This document shows, piece by piece, positions 7,170-13,464 of a DNA stretch of 13,464 bases (the stretch's first letter is position 1; the number at the start of each line of letters is the position of its first letter). The notes beneath the pieces are model-generated. The model saw only the letters and a list, made by a program, of their open reading frames with translations, made no database searches and was not told where the DNA came from. Made by a program: the position numbers and the translations under genes. The DNA comes from JAJRRH01 sp047638815 (lineage in GTDB: Bacteria; Bacteroidota; Bacteroidia; Flavobacteriales_D; JABDKJ01). Location of the stretch: the NCBI GenBank assembly GCA_047638815.1, contig JBLIMR010000063.1, positions 1-13,464 of the forward strand. Direction: 5' to 3'.

Positions 7170-7206
7170 CAACTCAATGCATTATTATTATTCTATTTTC
7201 TAACTA

Positions 7207-7218
7207 GAGAATATTCTC
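7207..7218. promoter_or_regulatory. Perfect 12-bp palindrome upstream of the MATE gene
   Basis: GAGAATATTCTC is a perfect palindrome about 52 bases before the TTG start. Its placement fits an operator for a dimeric repressor such as those that commonly control efflux genes, but no regulator gene lies next to it and the binding protein is unknown. Confidence 0.4.
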
Positions 7219-7230
7219 CAATATCCGTTA

Positions 7231-7253
7231 CCTTTCGAAACTTTTTCAAAAGG
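7231..7253 (+). promoter_or_regulatory. Leader hairpin containing the AAAAGG segment of the MATE gene
   Basis: CCTTTCGAAA (7231-7240) pairs with TTTTCAAAAGG (within 7243-7253) at nine of ten positions with a three-base loop. The 3' arm contains AAAAGG, the only purine-rich ribosome-binding-like stretch before the TTG at 7270, although its spacing of 16 bases is long. It could mask initiation or stabilise the leader. Confidence 0.3.
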
Positions 7254-7269
7254 AAATTTACGGATTACA

Positions 7270-8601
7270 TTGAACAGCCAACCTGTAACATATAAAAGAA
7301 TATTAGTTCTAGCATTACCCATCGTAATGAGCCATATGGGTCATATGGTGGCATCTATTGCGGATAGTATTATGTCTGGCCAATTGGGCGAACTATCTCT
7401 AGCTGCAGTTGGTTTGTCTGTAACAATTTACGCTCTATTTGCTCTATTCGGCATTGGATTAGTCTCCGGACTAACACCATTGGTTGCCAAGGCTGATGGC
7501 GAAAAAAATGAAGAAGAAAAAAGAAGTTTGTTCAAACACAGTCTAATCATGTCCGTTGTCGCTGGGCTAATTTTGTCTGCTGCTATGATCTGTATCATTC
7601 CTTTTATGGGATATATGGGCCAATCTATGGAGGTTGTTTCTAAAGCCAAACCTTACTATATCATTCTGGCGTCTACAATATTTTTTAGCCTCATATTCTT
7701 TCATTTCAAGCAATTTGGAGAAGGGATACACATCGTTAAAACCACAATGTGGATCAACATCTGGGGTAATCTTTTAAACGTGTTTTTAAATTTCGTTTTT
7801 CTAAAAGGCTGGTTTGGAATGCCTCAAATGGGGATTACAGGAATTGGTCTGGCTACGTTCATTTCAAGGGCAATAATGCTTGCCGCTCTAATTCTTCGAT
7901 TTAGAAAATCCAGAATGAGACCGTACATGGACGCATACAGTTCTGTAACTTTCCAGTACGATCGATTAAAAAACCTCTTCATCAACTGCATTCCTATTGC
8001 CTTTCAATACATCATAGAAATGAGTGCTTTTAGCGTTGGTGCTATCATGACAGGATGGTTCGGGTCAAGTTCACTTGCCGCTCATCACATTGCTATAAAT
8101 ATTATTTCCATTACATATTTAATAGCAGCTGGTATTGGTGCCGCCACATCTGTGATAGTAGGCAATGGATATGGAGAAAAAGATATGGAAAAAATAAAGT
8201 TAGCCAATTCAAAGAGCACAGTGATGGTTATCTTAATTATGGGGTGCTTAGCCTTACTGACATTTATGGCGAATTCCTTATTACCAAGTCTTTATTTAGA
8301 TAATGTTGGTGTTATAGAAATTGCAAGTAAGTTACTTATTATAGCTGCTTTGTTCCAATTATTTGATGGATATCAGGTTGTAGGACTTGGCGTTTTAAGA
8401 GGAATCAACGATCTGAAAACACCGACATATATTGCCGCGCTATCGTACTGGATCGTGACTATTCCTGCATGTTATATCCTAGCCGTGGTGTATGACCTTA
8501 AGGCTGTAGGAGTGTGGTATGGATTTTTATTAGGGTTGCTCATCTCCTCCTCACTGATATACCTGAGGATAAGGAACAGAATGAAGCTCATGCATTCATA
8601 A
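7270..8601 (+). CDS. MATE family multidrug efflux transporter
   Basis: A 443-residue, very hydrophobic protein with about 12 predicted membrane helices in two MatE repeats (roughly 12-170 and 235-400). Family signatures include LALPIVMSHMGHMVASIADS with IMSGQLGELSLAAVGL near the N-terminus, and the repeat-two equivalent IPIAFQYIIEMSAF followed by GWFGSSSLAAHHIAINI. GVLRGINDLKTPTY is also typical of NorM/DinF-type members. It is an inner-membrane antiporter expected to export cationic or aromatic compounds using a Na+ or H+ gradient; substrates cannot be read here. The TTG at 7270 is the best start: there is no in-frame ATG back to the TAA at 7201-7203, and TYKRILVLALP is the expected N-terminus. 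It appears monocistronic, with its own leader and a promoter for the next operon just after its stop. Confidence 0.92.
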   Translation: MNSQPVTYKRILVLALPIVMSHMGHMVASIADSIMSGQLGELSLAAVGLSVTIYALFALFGIGLVSGLTPLVAKADGEKNEEEKRSLFKHSLIMSVVAGLILSAAMICIIPFMGYMGQSMEVVSKAKPYYIILASTIFFSLIFFHFKQFGEGIHIVKTTMWINIWGNLLNVFLNFVFLKGWFGMPQMGITGIGLATFISRAIMLAALILRFRKSRMRPYMDAYSSVTFQYDRLKNLFINCIPIAFQYIIEMSAFSVGAIMTGWFGSSSLAAHHIAINIISITYLIAAGIGAATSVIVGNGYGEKDMEKIKLANSKSTVMVILIMGCLALLTFMANSLLPSLYLDNVGVIEIASKLLIIAALFQLFDGYQVVGLGVLRGINDLKTPTYIAALSYWIVTIPACYILAVVYDLKAVGVWYGFLLGLLISSSLIYLRIRNRMKLMHS

Positions 8602-8606
8602 TTTTA

Positions 8607-8639
8607 TTGGCCGTCTTTCGTTATAATTTTATATTTTTG
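8607..8639 (+). promoter_or_regulatory. Bacteroidota-type promoter for the mutL operon
   Basis: TTG at 8607-8609 and TATTTTTG at 8632-8639 (an exact TAnnTTTG) are 22 bases apart, at the upper end of the range known for this phylum. The -7 box ends only five bases before the ATG at 8645, so the transcript would be leaderless or nearly so. Confidence 0.55.
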
Positions 8640-8644
8640 TAAGT

Positions 8645-8965
8645 ATGGAAGCGCCACAATTACCATCTTTTATTCGAGGCACAAGAAGAGCACCGCGCGG
8701 GCTTAAGTATATACCCATGTACTACGATCCCGATAAGGAAGAATTGGAAGCAAGAATTAAAAGTGCTGAAAACGATCTCAAGGCTGAAAAACTAGATACT
8801 AAAATTATTAGTCTTAGAGTGCGAAATCGCATTGAGACAAGCAATTTCAGGAGAGATCTTAAAAAAAGAAATTCCATGCAATTACTCAGGTTGGGAATAA
8901 TTCTGGTAATTCTAGTCGCATGCACTTACTATATTTTCAACTTATTAGATATCCTTAAGCAGTAA
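8645..8965 (+). CDS. Small single-pass membrane protein upstream of mutL, function unknown
   Basis: A 106-residue protein. The N-terminus is basic (FIRGTRRAPRGLKYIPMYYD); residues about 27-77 are highly charged and probably helical or coiled coil (DPDKEELEARIKSAENDLKA, and later RRDLKKRNS); residues about 80-103 (LLRLGIILVILVACTYYIFN) are one membrane helix, followed by a short tail. A basic N-terminus followed by YYDPDKEE is a pattern I recall in small Bacteroidota proteins encoded just before mutL; some carry the label 'riboflavin synthase subunit beta', which this sequence does not support. The stop is separated by two bases from the mutL start, so the two are almost certainly co-transcribed and probably translationally coupled. 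No role in mismatch repair can be claimed from the sequence. Confidence 0.8.
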   Translation: MEAPQLPSFIRGTRRAPRGLKYIPMYYDPDKEELEARIKSAENDLKAEKLDTKIISLRVRNRIETSNFRRDLKKRNSMQLLRLGIILVILVACTYYIFNLLDILKQ

Positions 8966-8967
8966 AT

Positions 8968-10797
8968 ATGGATATCATTACCCTCCTACCCGATGCCGTA
9001 GCCAATCAAATAGCTGCTGGAGAAGTCATACAACGTCCGGCCTCAGTGGTTAAGGAACTAATAGAAAATTCAATTGATGCTGGTTCGAAATCTATTCACC
9101 TCATCATAAAAGAAGCGGGTAAAAAACTCATTCAAGTTGTTGATGATGGAATGGGAATGAGTGAAACAGATGCTCGCATGAGTTTCGAAAGACATGCAAC
9201 CAGTAAAATCACTCTTGCGGAAGATTTATTCAGTCTTAGTACCAAAGGGTTTCGAGGTGAAGCGCTCGCTTCCATTGCTGCTATAGCACATGTCGAACTA
9301 AAGACAAGACAAGAGACTAGCGATATAGGAACATGCATTATTACAGAAGGAAGTAAATATATTTCGCAAGAACCATGTCAACATAGCAGAGGGACGTCAA
9401 TCTCAGTGAAGAATTTATTCTACAATGTTCCCGCAAGAAGGAAGTTTTTGAAAAGTGAAGCCAGTGAAACCAAGCATATCATTACTGAGTTTCAGAGAAT
9501 AGCCTTAGCTCATCCCGATATCGCTTTTGATTTTCATCATAATGATGTTGTGGTTTTTCAATTGCCAGAGCAAAGTTTAAGGAATCGGATTGTTGCGTTG
9601 TTTGGAAACAAATACAACGAGCGATTGGTCCCCGTTGAGGAAGACACTGAGATTGTTAGAATAAAAGGATTCATTGGAAAACCCGAGTCTGCAAAAAAAA
9701 CTCGAGGGGAACAATATTTCTTTGTGAATGATCGGTTTATCAAAAACCCATATCTACATCACGCAATAAAACAAGCTTATGAAGGTCTATTGCAAGAGAG
9801 ATCTTTCCCTACTTATTTCATTTACATGGACCTTGATCCTGAGTCGATTGATGTAAACATCCACCCAACTAAAACGGAGGTGAAGTTTGAAGATGAAAGA
9901 TCGCTATATGCCATCTTACGCGCTTCAATAAAAAAATCTCTGGGAAGCTACAATTTGGCACCGACAATTGACTTCGAAGTAGAGACTGGATTTTCTGTCC
10001 CTGACCTCAAGAGTCACCAATCGATAAAAATTCCTACCATTAATGTGGATGAAACGTACAATCCATTCGAGAAAAAAAGTTCAAGAGCTGGATCATTTAG
10101 TGGTGGTTCATACCAACCTGAAAGAAAAGAACCTGTGCCAAGCAATTGGAATGAGTTGTACGAGATTAATCAAGAATCAGTTATTCAAGTTGAGCCTCAG
10201 GTGGAACAAACATCTTTTGCACCAGAGAGAAGTATCAATAAAATTCTCCAGGTTCAGAAAAAATATTTGTTGACTAGTTTGAAATCTGGGATTATAATTA
10301 TAGATCAACATAGAGCTCATGCAAGGATATTGTATGAAAAGTTTGTGCAGAATTTGGCGATGAATGCTGCAACCAGTCAACAGGTATTATTTCCAGAAGT
10401 TCTAGATCTCAATGCTGAAGATTTCACTTTGGTAGAAGACGTTTGGGATGACATCATCAAACTTGGATTTGACCTTGAATTGTTTGGAAAGCAAAATATC
10501 AAAATTAATGGAATTCCAAGTGATGCGACAAACATGAATGCTAAGGAACTTCTAGAGTCATGGATCGAGGATTACAAGTATGAGCTTAATCATGGTGGTA
10601 GAAATAAAACGGAGTTATTGGCCCGTAGTCTAGCATCAAAATTGAGCATAAAGGCTGGAGCAGCACTTCAGGCAGAAGAGATGCAAAATCTAGTGGATGA
10701 TTTATTCGCTTGCGAACAAGCCTATAAAACACCTAGCGGAAAACCAATTATCGTAAACTACAATTTCAACGAACTAGACAGAAAATTTGAAAAATAA
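8968..10797 (+). CDS. mutL: DNA mismatch repair protein MutL
   Basis: A 609-residue MutL. The N-terminal GHKL ATPase is intact: VVKELIENSIDAGS (27-40) with catalytic Glu30 and Mg-binding Asn34, VVDDGMGM (57-64), HATSKI (76-81), STKGFRGEALASI (91-103), GTSISVKNLFYNVPARRKFL (142-161), and VNIHPTKTEVKF (296-307) with the conserved Lys302. A linker of about 330-420 precedes the C-terminal dimerisation domain. The endonuclease motif DQHAxxExxxxE reads DQHRAHARILYE (446-457), with Arg and Ala in place of Ala and the first Glu. The later Cys/His metal motifs are also absent: ASK at 556-558, and KTPSGKP at 587-593 where Bacillus MutL has CPHGRP. It is thus probably a non-nicking MutL, possibly by lineage. 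It acts after MutS to couple mismatch recognition to strand processing. It is second in a tight operon. Confidence 0.97.
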   Translation: MDIITLLPDAVANQIAAGEVIQRPASVVKELIENSIDAGSKSIHLIIKEAGKKLIQVVDDGMGMSETDARMSFERHATSKITLAEDLFSLSTKGFRGEALASIAAIAHVELKTRQETSDIGTCIITEGSKYISQEPCQHSRGTSISVKNLFYNVPARRKFLKSEASETKHIITEFQRIALAHPDIAFDFHHNDVVVFQLPEQSLRNRIVALFGNKYNERLVPVEEDTEIVRIKGFIGKPESAKKTRGEQYFFVNDRFIKNPYLHHAIKQAYEGLLQERSFPTYFIYMDLDPESIDVNIHPTKTEVKFEDERSLYAILRASIKKSLGSYNLAPTIDFEVETGFSVPDLKSHQSIKIPTINVDETYNPFEKKSSRAGSFSGGSYQPERKEPVPSNWNELYEINQESVIQVEPQVEQTSFAPERSINKILQVQKKYLLTSLKSGIIIIDQHRAHARILYEKFVQNLAMNAATSQQVLFPEVLDLNAEDFTLVEDVWDDIIKLGFDLELFGKQNIKINGIPSDATNMNAKELLESWIEDYKYELNHGGRNKTELLARSLASKLSIKAGAALQAEEMQNLVDDLFACEQAYKTPSGKPIIVNYNFNELDRKFEK

Positions 10798-10809
10798 TAT
10801 AGCCGCATA

Positions 10810-11526
10810 ATGAATTTTAATAATATTCCCATCGTCACGAAATTCCTGATCATCATCAATGTGATTGTATTTGCGTTTACGGAGTTTTTAGCTCCACAAC
10901 TTGGTGGTCTATTCTCTTTAAAGTATTTTCAAAATCCAGAATTCGCTCCTTGGCAGATAATTACCTCAATGTTTACCCATGGTGGAACTGCTCATATATT
11001 CTTCAATATGTTTGCATTATTCATGTTTGGAAGTGCAATTGAAAGAGCTTGGGGCCCAAAAAAGTATTTACAGCTTTATGCGATTGCTGGTATTGGAGCT
11101 GTTCTACTTCACCAAGGAGTGCAATATCTACAAGTTCAAAGCGCTTTAAGTCAATTGCCTTCGGACGCCCTATCAAGAATAATAGATCAAGGTCGGGGAC
11201 TGACCTATCCTTCATCTGAAAATGGTGCAGCGTGGCAAAAACTTGGGTCAAATTTCCTAATCCCGACCGTGGGTGCTTCTGGAGCTATCTACGGTATATT
11301 GGTTGCTTTTGGAATGATGTTTCCCAATACTAAACTGATGTTTATCTTTTTACCAGTGCCGATTAAAGCCAAATACTTTATTCCCATTGGTATAGTTGCC
11401 GAACTATTCCTTGGTGTCGGAAATTTCAGTTGGGATAACATTGCGCATTTTGCTCATTTAGGTGGTGCTCTATTTGGTTTCATTATGGTCATGATGTGGA
11501 AAAAAGACAATACCGTAATCTACTAA
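10810..11526 (+). CDS. Rhomboid family intramembrane serine protease (first copy)
   Basis: A 238-residue membrane protein with about six helices. Active-site marks are all present: HIFFNM (62-67) giving the HxxxN pair that forms the oxyanion hole, Ser157 in VGASGAIYG as nucleophile, and His216 in AHFAHLGGALFG as general base. It cleaves membrane-protein substrates within or near the bilayer; the substrate is unknown. A long loop (about 104-150) separates the helix-three region from the Ser helix. It starts 12 bases after the mutL stop, so it belongs to the same operon. The ATG at 10810 follows AGCCGCATA, with no strong ribosome-binding site. The protein ends 17 bases before the likely start of the second rhomboid. 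Confidence 0.94.
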   Translation: MNFNNIPIVTKFLIIINVIVFAFTEFLAPQLGGLFSLKYFQNPEFAPWQIITSMFTHGGTAHIFFNMFALFMFGSAIERAWGPKKYLQLYAIAGIGAVLLHQGVQYLQVQSALSQLPSDALSRIIDQGRGLTYPSSENGAAWQKLGSNFLIPTVGASGAIYGILVAFGMMFPNTKLMFIFLPVPIKAKYFIPIGIVAELFLGVGNFSWDNIAHFAHLGGALFGFIMVMMWKKDNTVIY

Positions 11527-11543
11527 TTAGCGTACTAGAAATT

Positions 11544-12410
11544 ATGTTTGAAGACGCAAAGAGAATTTATGATCAAAAGACTATTGAGGTAAAGTACATT
11601 ATCATCAACGCAGTCGTTTTTTTATTAATCAAAATAGCAACGTTCGTTCAGTTTGCAATGAGCTCAAGTTTCGATTTTGCCACTGACGCTTTATCTCTAC
11701 CAGCGTCATTAGGAACTTTAGCTTATAAGCCATGGACCATTTTCACGTATATGTTTACTCATGTTGGGATTTGGCATCTGGTCTCTAATGCTATCTGGCT
11801 TTATTTTGGTGGTCGAATTTTTGCCGACCTTCTTGGGCGTGACAAATTCATAAAAACGTATTGGATGGGTGGGATCATGGGAGGTCTCTTTTACCTTATC
11901 GCATACAATCTTGCACCTCCATTGATTGCAGACACAGCGGTTTTAATGGGTGCATCGGCATCTGTAATAGCCATATTCATTGCTACAGCAGTTTCATTTC
12001 CTAATTATACCGTTATGCTTCCGGTTATTGGTCCTGCAAAACTTAAGTATATCGCTATTGTTTTTATTATCATTGCCCTACCCCTAACTCATGGTAATGA
12101 AGGTGGGCATATTGCTCATTTCGGTGGCTTAACATGGGGAATATTGTGGGCCTTGTACCTTAAGAAGGGACTCGATATTGGATCATGGTTTTATGGATTT
12201 ATGAATTGGTTTGGTGCATTTGGCAAACCAAAGGAAAGAGTTTCTCGTTCCAGGAAAAAATCCAATAAAAGAAATGTCCGCAGTGAAAAACGTAAAAACG
12301 ATTTACCCAACCAACACGAGATTGATAGGATCTTGGATAAAGTAGGTAAATCAGGTTATGAGAGTTTAAGCAAAGAGGAAAAGAACATACTCTTTAATGC
12401 CAGCAAGTAA
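11544..12410 (+). CDS. Rhomboid family intramembrane serine protease with DUF6576-like tail (second copy)
   Basis: Numbered from the ATG at 11544, this is 288 residues. The rhomboid marks are HLVSN (78-82), Ser138 in MGASASVIAI and His192 in GGHIAHFGGLTWG, so the Ser-His dyad is kept. After the last helix comes a basic linker (SRSRKKSNKRNVRSEKRK) and a C-terminal segment HEIDRILDKVGKSGYESLSK, followed by EEKNIL, which is the pattern I know as DUF6576 on Bacteroidota rhomboids. An in-frame ATG at 11496 would add 16 residues and overlap the first rhomboid by 31 bases; I prefer 11544 because MFEDAKRIYDQKT is a more natural cytosolic N-terminus. It is probably an active protease with a different substrate range from copy one; the two copies are clearly diverged paralogues. 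Confidence 0.92.
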   Translation: MFEDAKRIYDQKTIEVKYIIINAVVFLLIKIATFVQFAMSSSFDFATDALSLPASLGTLAYKPWTIFTYMFTHVGIWHLVSNAIWLYFGGRIFADLLGRDKFIKTYWMGGIMGGLFYLIAYNLAPPLIADTAVLMGASASVIAIFIATAVSFPNYTVMLPVIGPAKLKYIAIVFIIIALPLTHGNEGGHIAHFGGLTWGILWALYLKKGLDIGSWFYGFMNWFGAFGKPKERVSRSRKKSNKRNVRSEKRKNDLPNQHEIDRILDKVGKSGYESLSKEEKNILFNASK

Positions 12411-12412
12411 AA

Positions 12413-13464
12413 ATGACAAGAACGAAAATTGTAAATATTACCTTTCTTGTTTTAAACGTTATAGCATCTATTACTATCCTAATTGCTGATGGTTCAGTCT
12501 ATGTAAATCCTTTAGAGAACAATTGGATTCCGATCATTGGCCTTGCATATCCAGTATTATTATTGGCAAATATTGCATTCATCATCATTTGGTTGGTCAG
12601 GAGAAAACGATGGTTTCTAATCTCACTCGTCAGTATTTTATTGGGATTCAGCACACTCAGTAATTTCTTCCAAATTAATTTTTATGAGGAGGTAGAACCT
12701 TCAGAAGAAGAGATTAAAATCTTGACATATAATGTTCGTCTATTTGGATACTACGATGAGGATGGAGGTAAAAAAAGAGACGGAATTTTCAATTATTTAG
12801 TCGAAGAGGCTGCTGATATCATGTGCTTCCAAGAGTTCTATCATACAGACAATAAAAAAGGATTCATTACTAGAGACCGCTTGGTAGAAATTCAAGATGC
12901 AAAATATCTTCATGAAAAATATACCCACGAATTTCGATATAAACAGAATTTTGGTGTAGTCACACTCTCAAAATATCCAATCGTTCATAAAGGATATATT
13001 CCTTTTGATGGTGATATAAATAACTTCTGTATCTATTCGGACATAGTCGTTCCAAGCAATGATACAATTCGAGTATACAATGCTCATCTTGCAAGCATAC
13101 GATTTCAAAAGCAAGACTATGAATATATTGAAGGTGGAAATACTAATCCTTCATCTTCTTCTCTCGATGGTGGAAAAAGAATAGTAAGTCGATTGCAGTC
13201 CGCCTTTGAAAAAAGGTCAGAACAAATCAATAAAGTTTTAGAGAATGTAAAGCAATCCCCCCACCCCACTTTCCTGGTTGGTGACTTTAACGACAGTCCA
13301 ATATCATACTGTTACTCTAGAATCAGTGAACATCTCAACGATGCTTTTTTGAGTAAGGGGAATGGAATAGGAAATACATACAATGGAAGCTTCCCGTCAT
13401 TGAGGATAGATTATGTATTCCACAGTGACAATATAGAATGTGTCGATTTCAATGTGGACAGACA
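12413..13464 (+). CDS. Membrane-anchored endonuclease/exonuclease/phosphatase family protein (3' partial)
   Basis: An open frame of 350 codons from the ATG at 12413, two bases after the rhomboid stop, running off the right edge. Three hydrophobic segments (about 8-27, 40-62 and 66-84) anchor the N-terminus. The EEP (DNase I/sphingomyelinase-like) domain begins near residue 100: ILTYNVRLFG (103-112) with Asn107, CFQEFY (138-143) with the metal-binding Glu141, VYNAHLAS (221-228) with His225, LVGDFNDSP (288-296) with Asp291 and Asn293, and RIDYVFHSD (331-339). The final catalytic His motif would lie past the edge. Members hydrolyse phosphodiester bonds in nucleic acids, phospholipids or inositol phosphates; the substrate here is unknown, and the domain probably faces the periplasm. 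It is the fifth gene of the mutL operon. Confidence 0.9.
   Translation, partial: MTRTKIVNITFLVLNVIASITILIADGSVYVNPLENNWIPIIGLAYPVLLLANIAFIIIWLVRRKRWFLISLVSILLGFSTLSNFFQINFYEEVEPSEEEIKILTYNVRLFGYYDEDGGKKRDGIFNYLVEEAADIMCFQEFYHTDNKKGFITRDRLVEIQDAKYLHEKYTHEFRYKQNFGVVTLSKYPIVHKGYIPFDGDINNFCIYSDIVVPSNDTIRVYNAHLASIRFQKQDYEYIEGGNTNPSSSSLDGGKRIVSRLQSAFEKRSEQINKVLENVKQSPHPTFLVGDFNDSPISYCYSRISEHLNDAFLSKGNGIGNTYNGSFPSLRIDYVFHSDNIECVDFNVDR

Noticed and set aside
8055..8303. Alternative-frame open reading frame within the MATE gene
   Set aside because: It lies wholly inside the transporter, with a composition unlike real proteins (many Cys, Tyr and Ser from AT-rich codons).
11496..11543. Second rhomboid starting at 11496 and overlapping the first by 31 bases
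   Set aside because: The extra 16 residues look like an out-of-frame reading of the first gene's end; the ATG at 11544 gives a sensible N-terminus without overlap.

Overview
This window looks like the chromosome of a Bacteroidota bacterium. The DNA is AT-rich. One secreted protein ends in a type IX secretion (Por) sorting domain, several leaders carry the Bacteroidota-type -7 box TAnnTTTG, and the order mutL, rhomboid, rhomboid (with a DUF6576-like tail), membrane-anchored endonuclease/exonuclease/phosphatase is one I associate with that phylum. I cannot name the genus. I see no tRNA, rRNA, CRISPR array or insertion sequence, and no gene-free stretch longer than about 150 bases.

Left part (1-2740): the 3' part of an NAD(P)-binding atypical SDR protein with a DUF2867-like tail runs rightwards off the left edge. 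It converges on a decayed leftward pair. The upstream member is an SRPBCC + GyrI-like effector-binding protein broken by two in-frame TGA codons and a later one-base frameshift. The downstream member is a small TfoX-like protein interrupted by TAA at codon 7. Reading through these lesions restores convincing continuous proteins, so I call both pseudogenes. Sequencing error is the main alternative.

Middle part (2798-8601): an Lrp/AsnC-type regulator with its own terminator diverges from a PLP-dependent cystathionine gamma-synthase/lyase family enzyme. The 163-base space between their chosen starts (115 bases if the longer regulator start is used) holds two nearly concentric inverted repeats, a layout that suggests local control of sulfur amino acid metabolism. 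A class III (ornithine/acetylornithine-type) aminotransferase with a TTG start follows, then a secreted T9SS cargo protein with a cysteine-rich GWGDCPAGC motif, then a MATE efflux transporter, also starting with TTG, whose leader contains a perfect 12-bp palindrome and a hairpin.

Right part (8607-13464): a tightly packed rightward operon preceded by a good Bacteroidota-type promoter lying only five bases before the first start codon. It encodes a small one-helix membrane protein, MutL, two rhomboid proteases and an N-terminally membrane-anchored EEP-family hydrolase that runs off the right edge. The MutL C-terminal domain lacks recognisable endonuclease metal-site motifs. No clearly new multi-gene system is visible. 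The most notable points are the clustered lesions in the left pair, the lrp/PLP-enzyme divergent control region, the possible leaderless mutL operon and the endonuclease-poor MutL.
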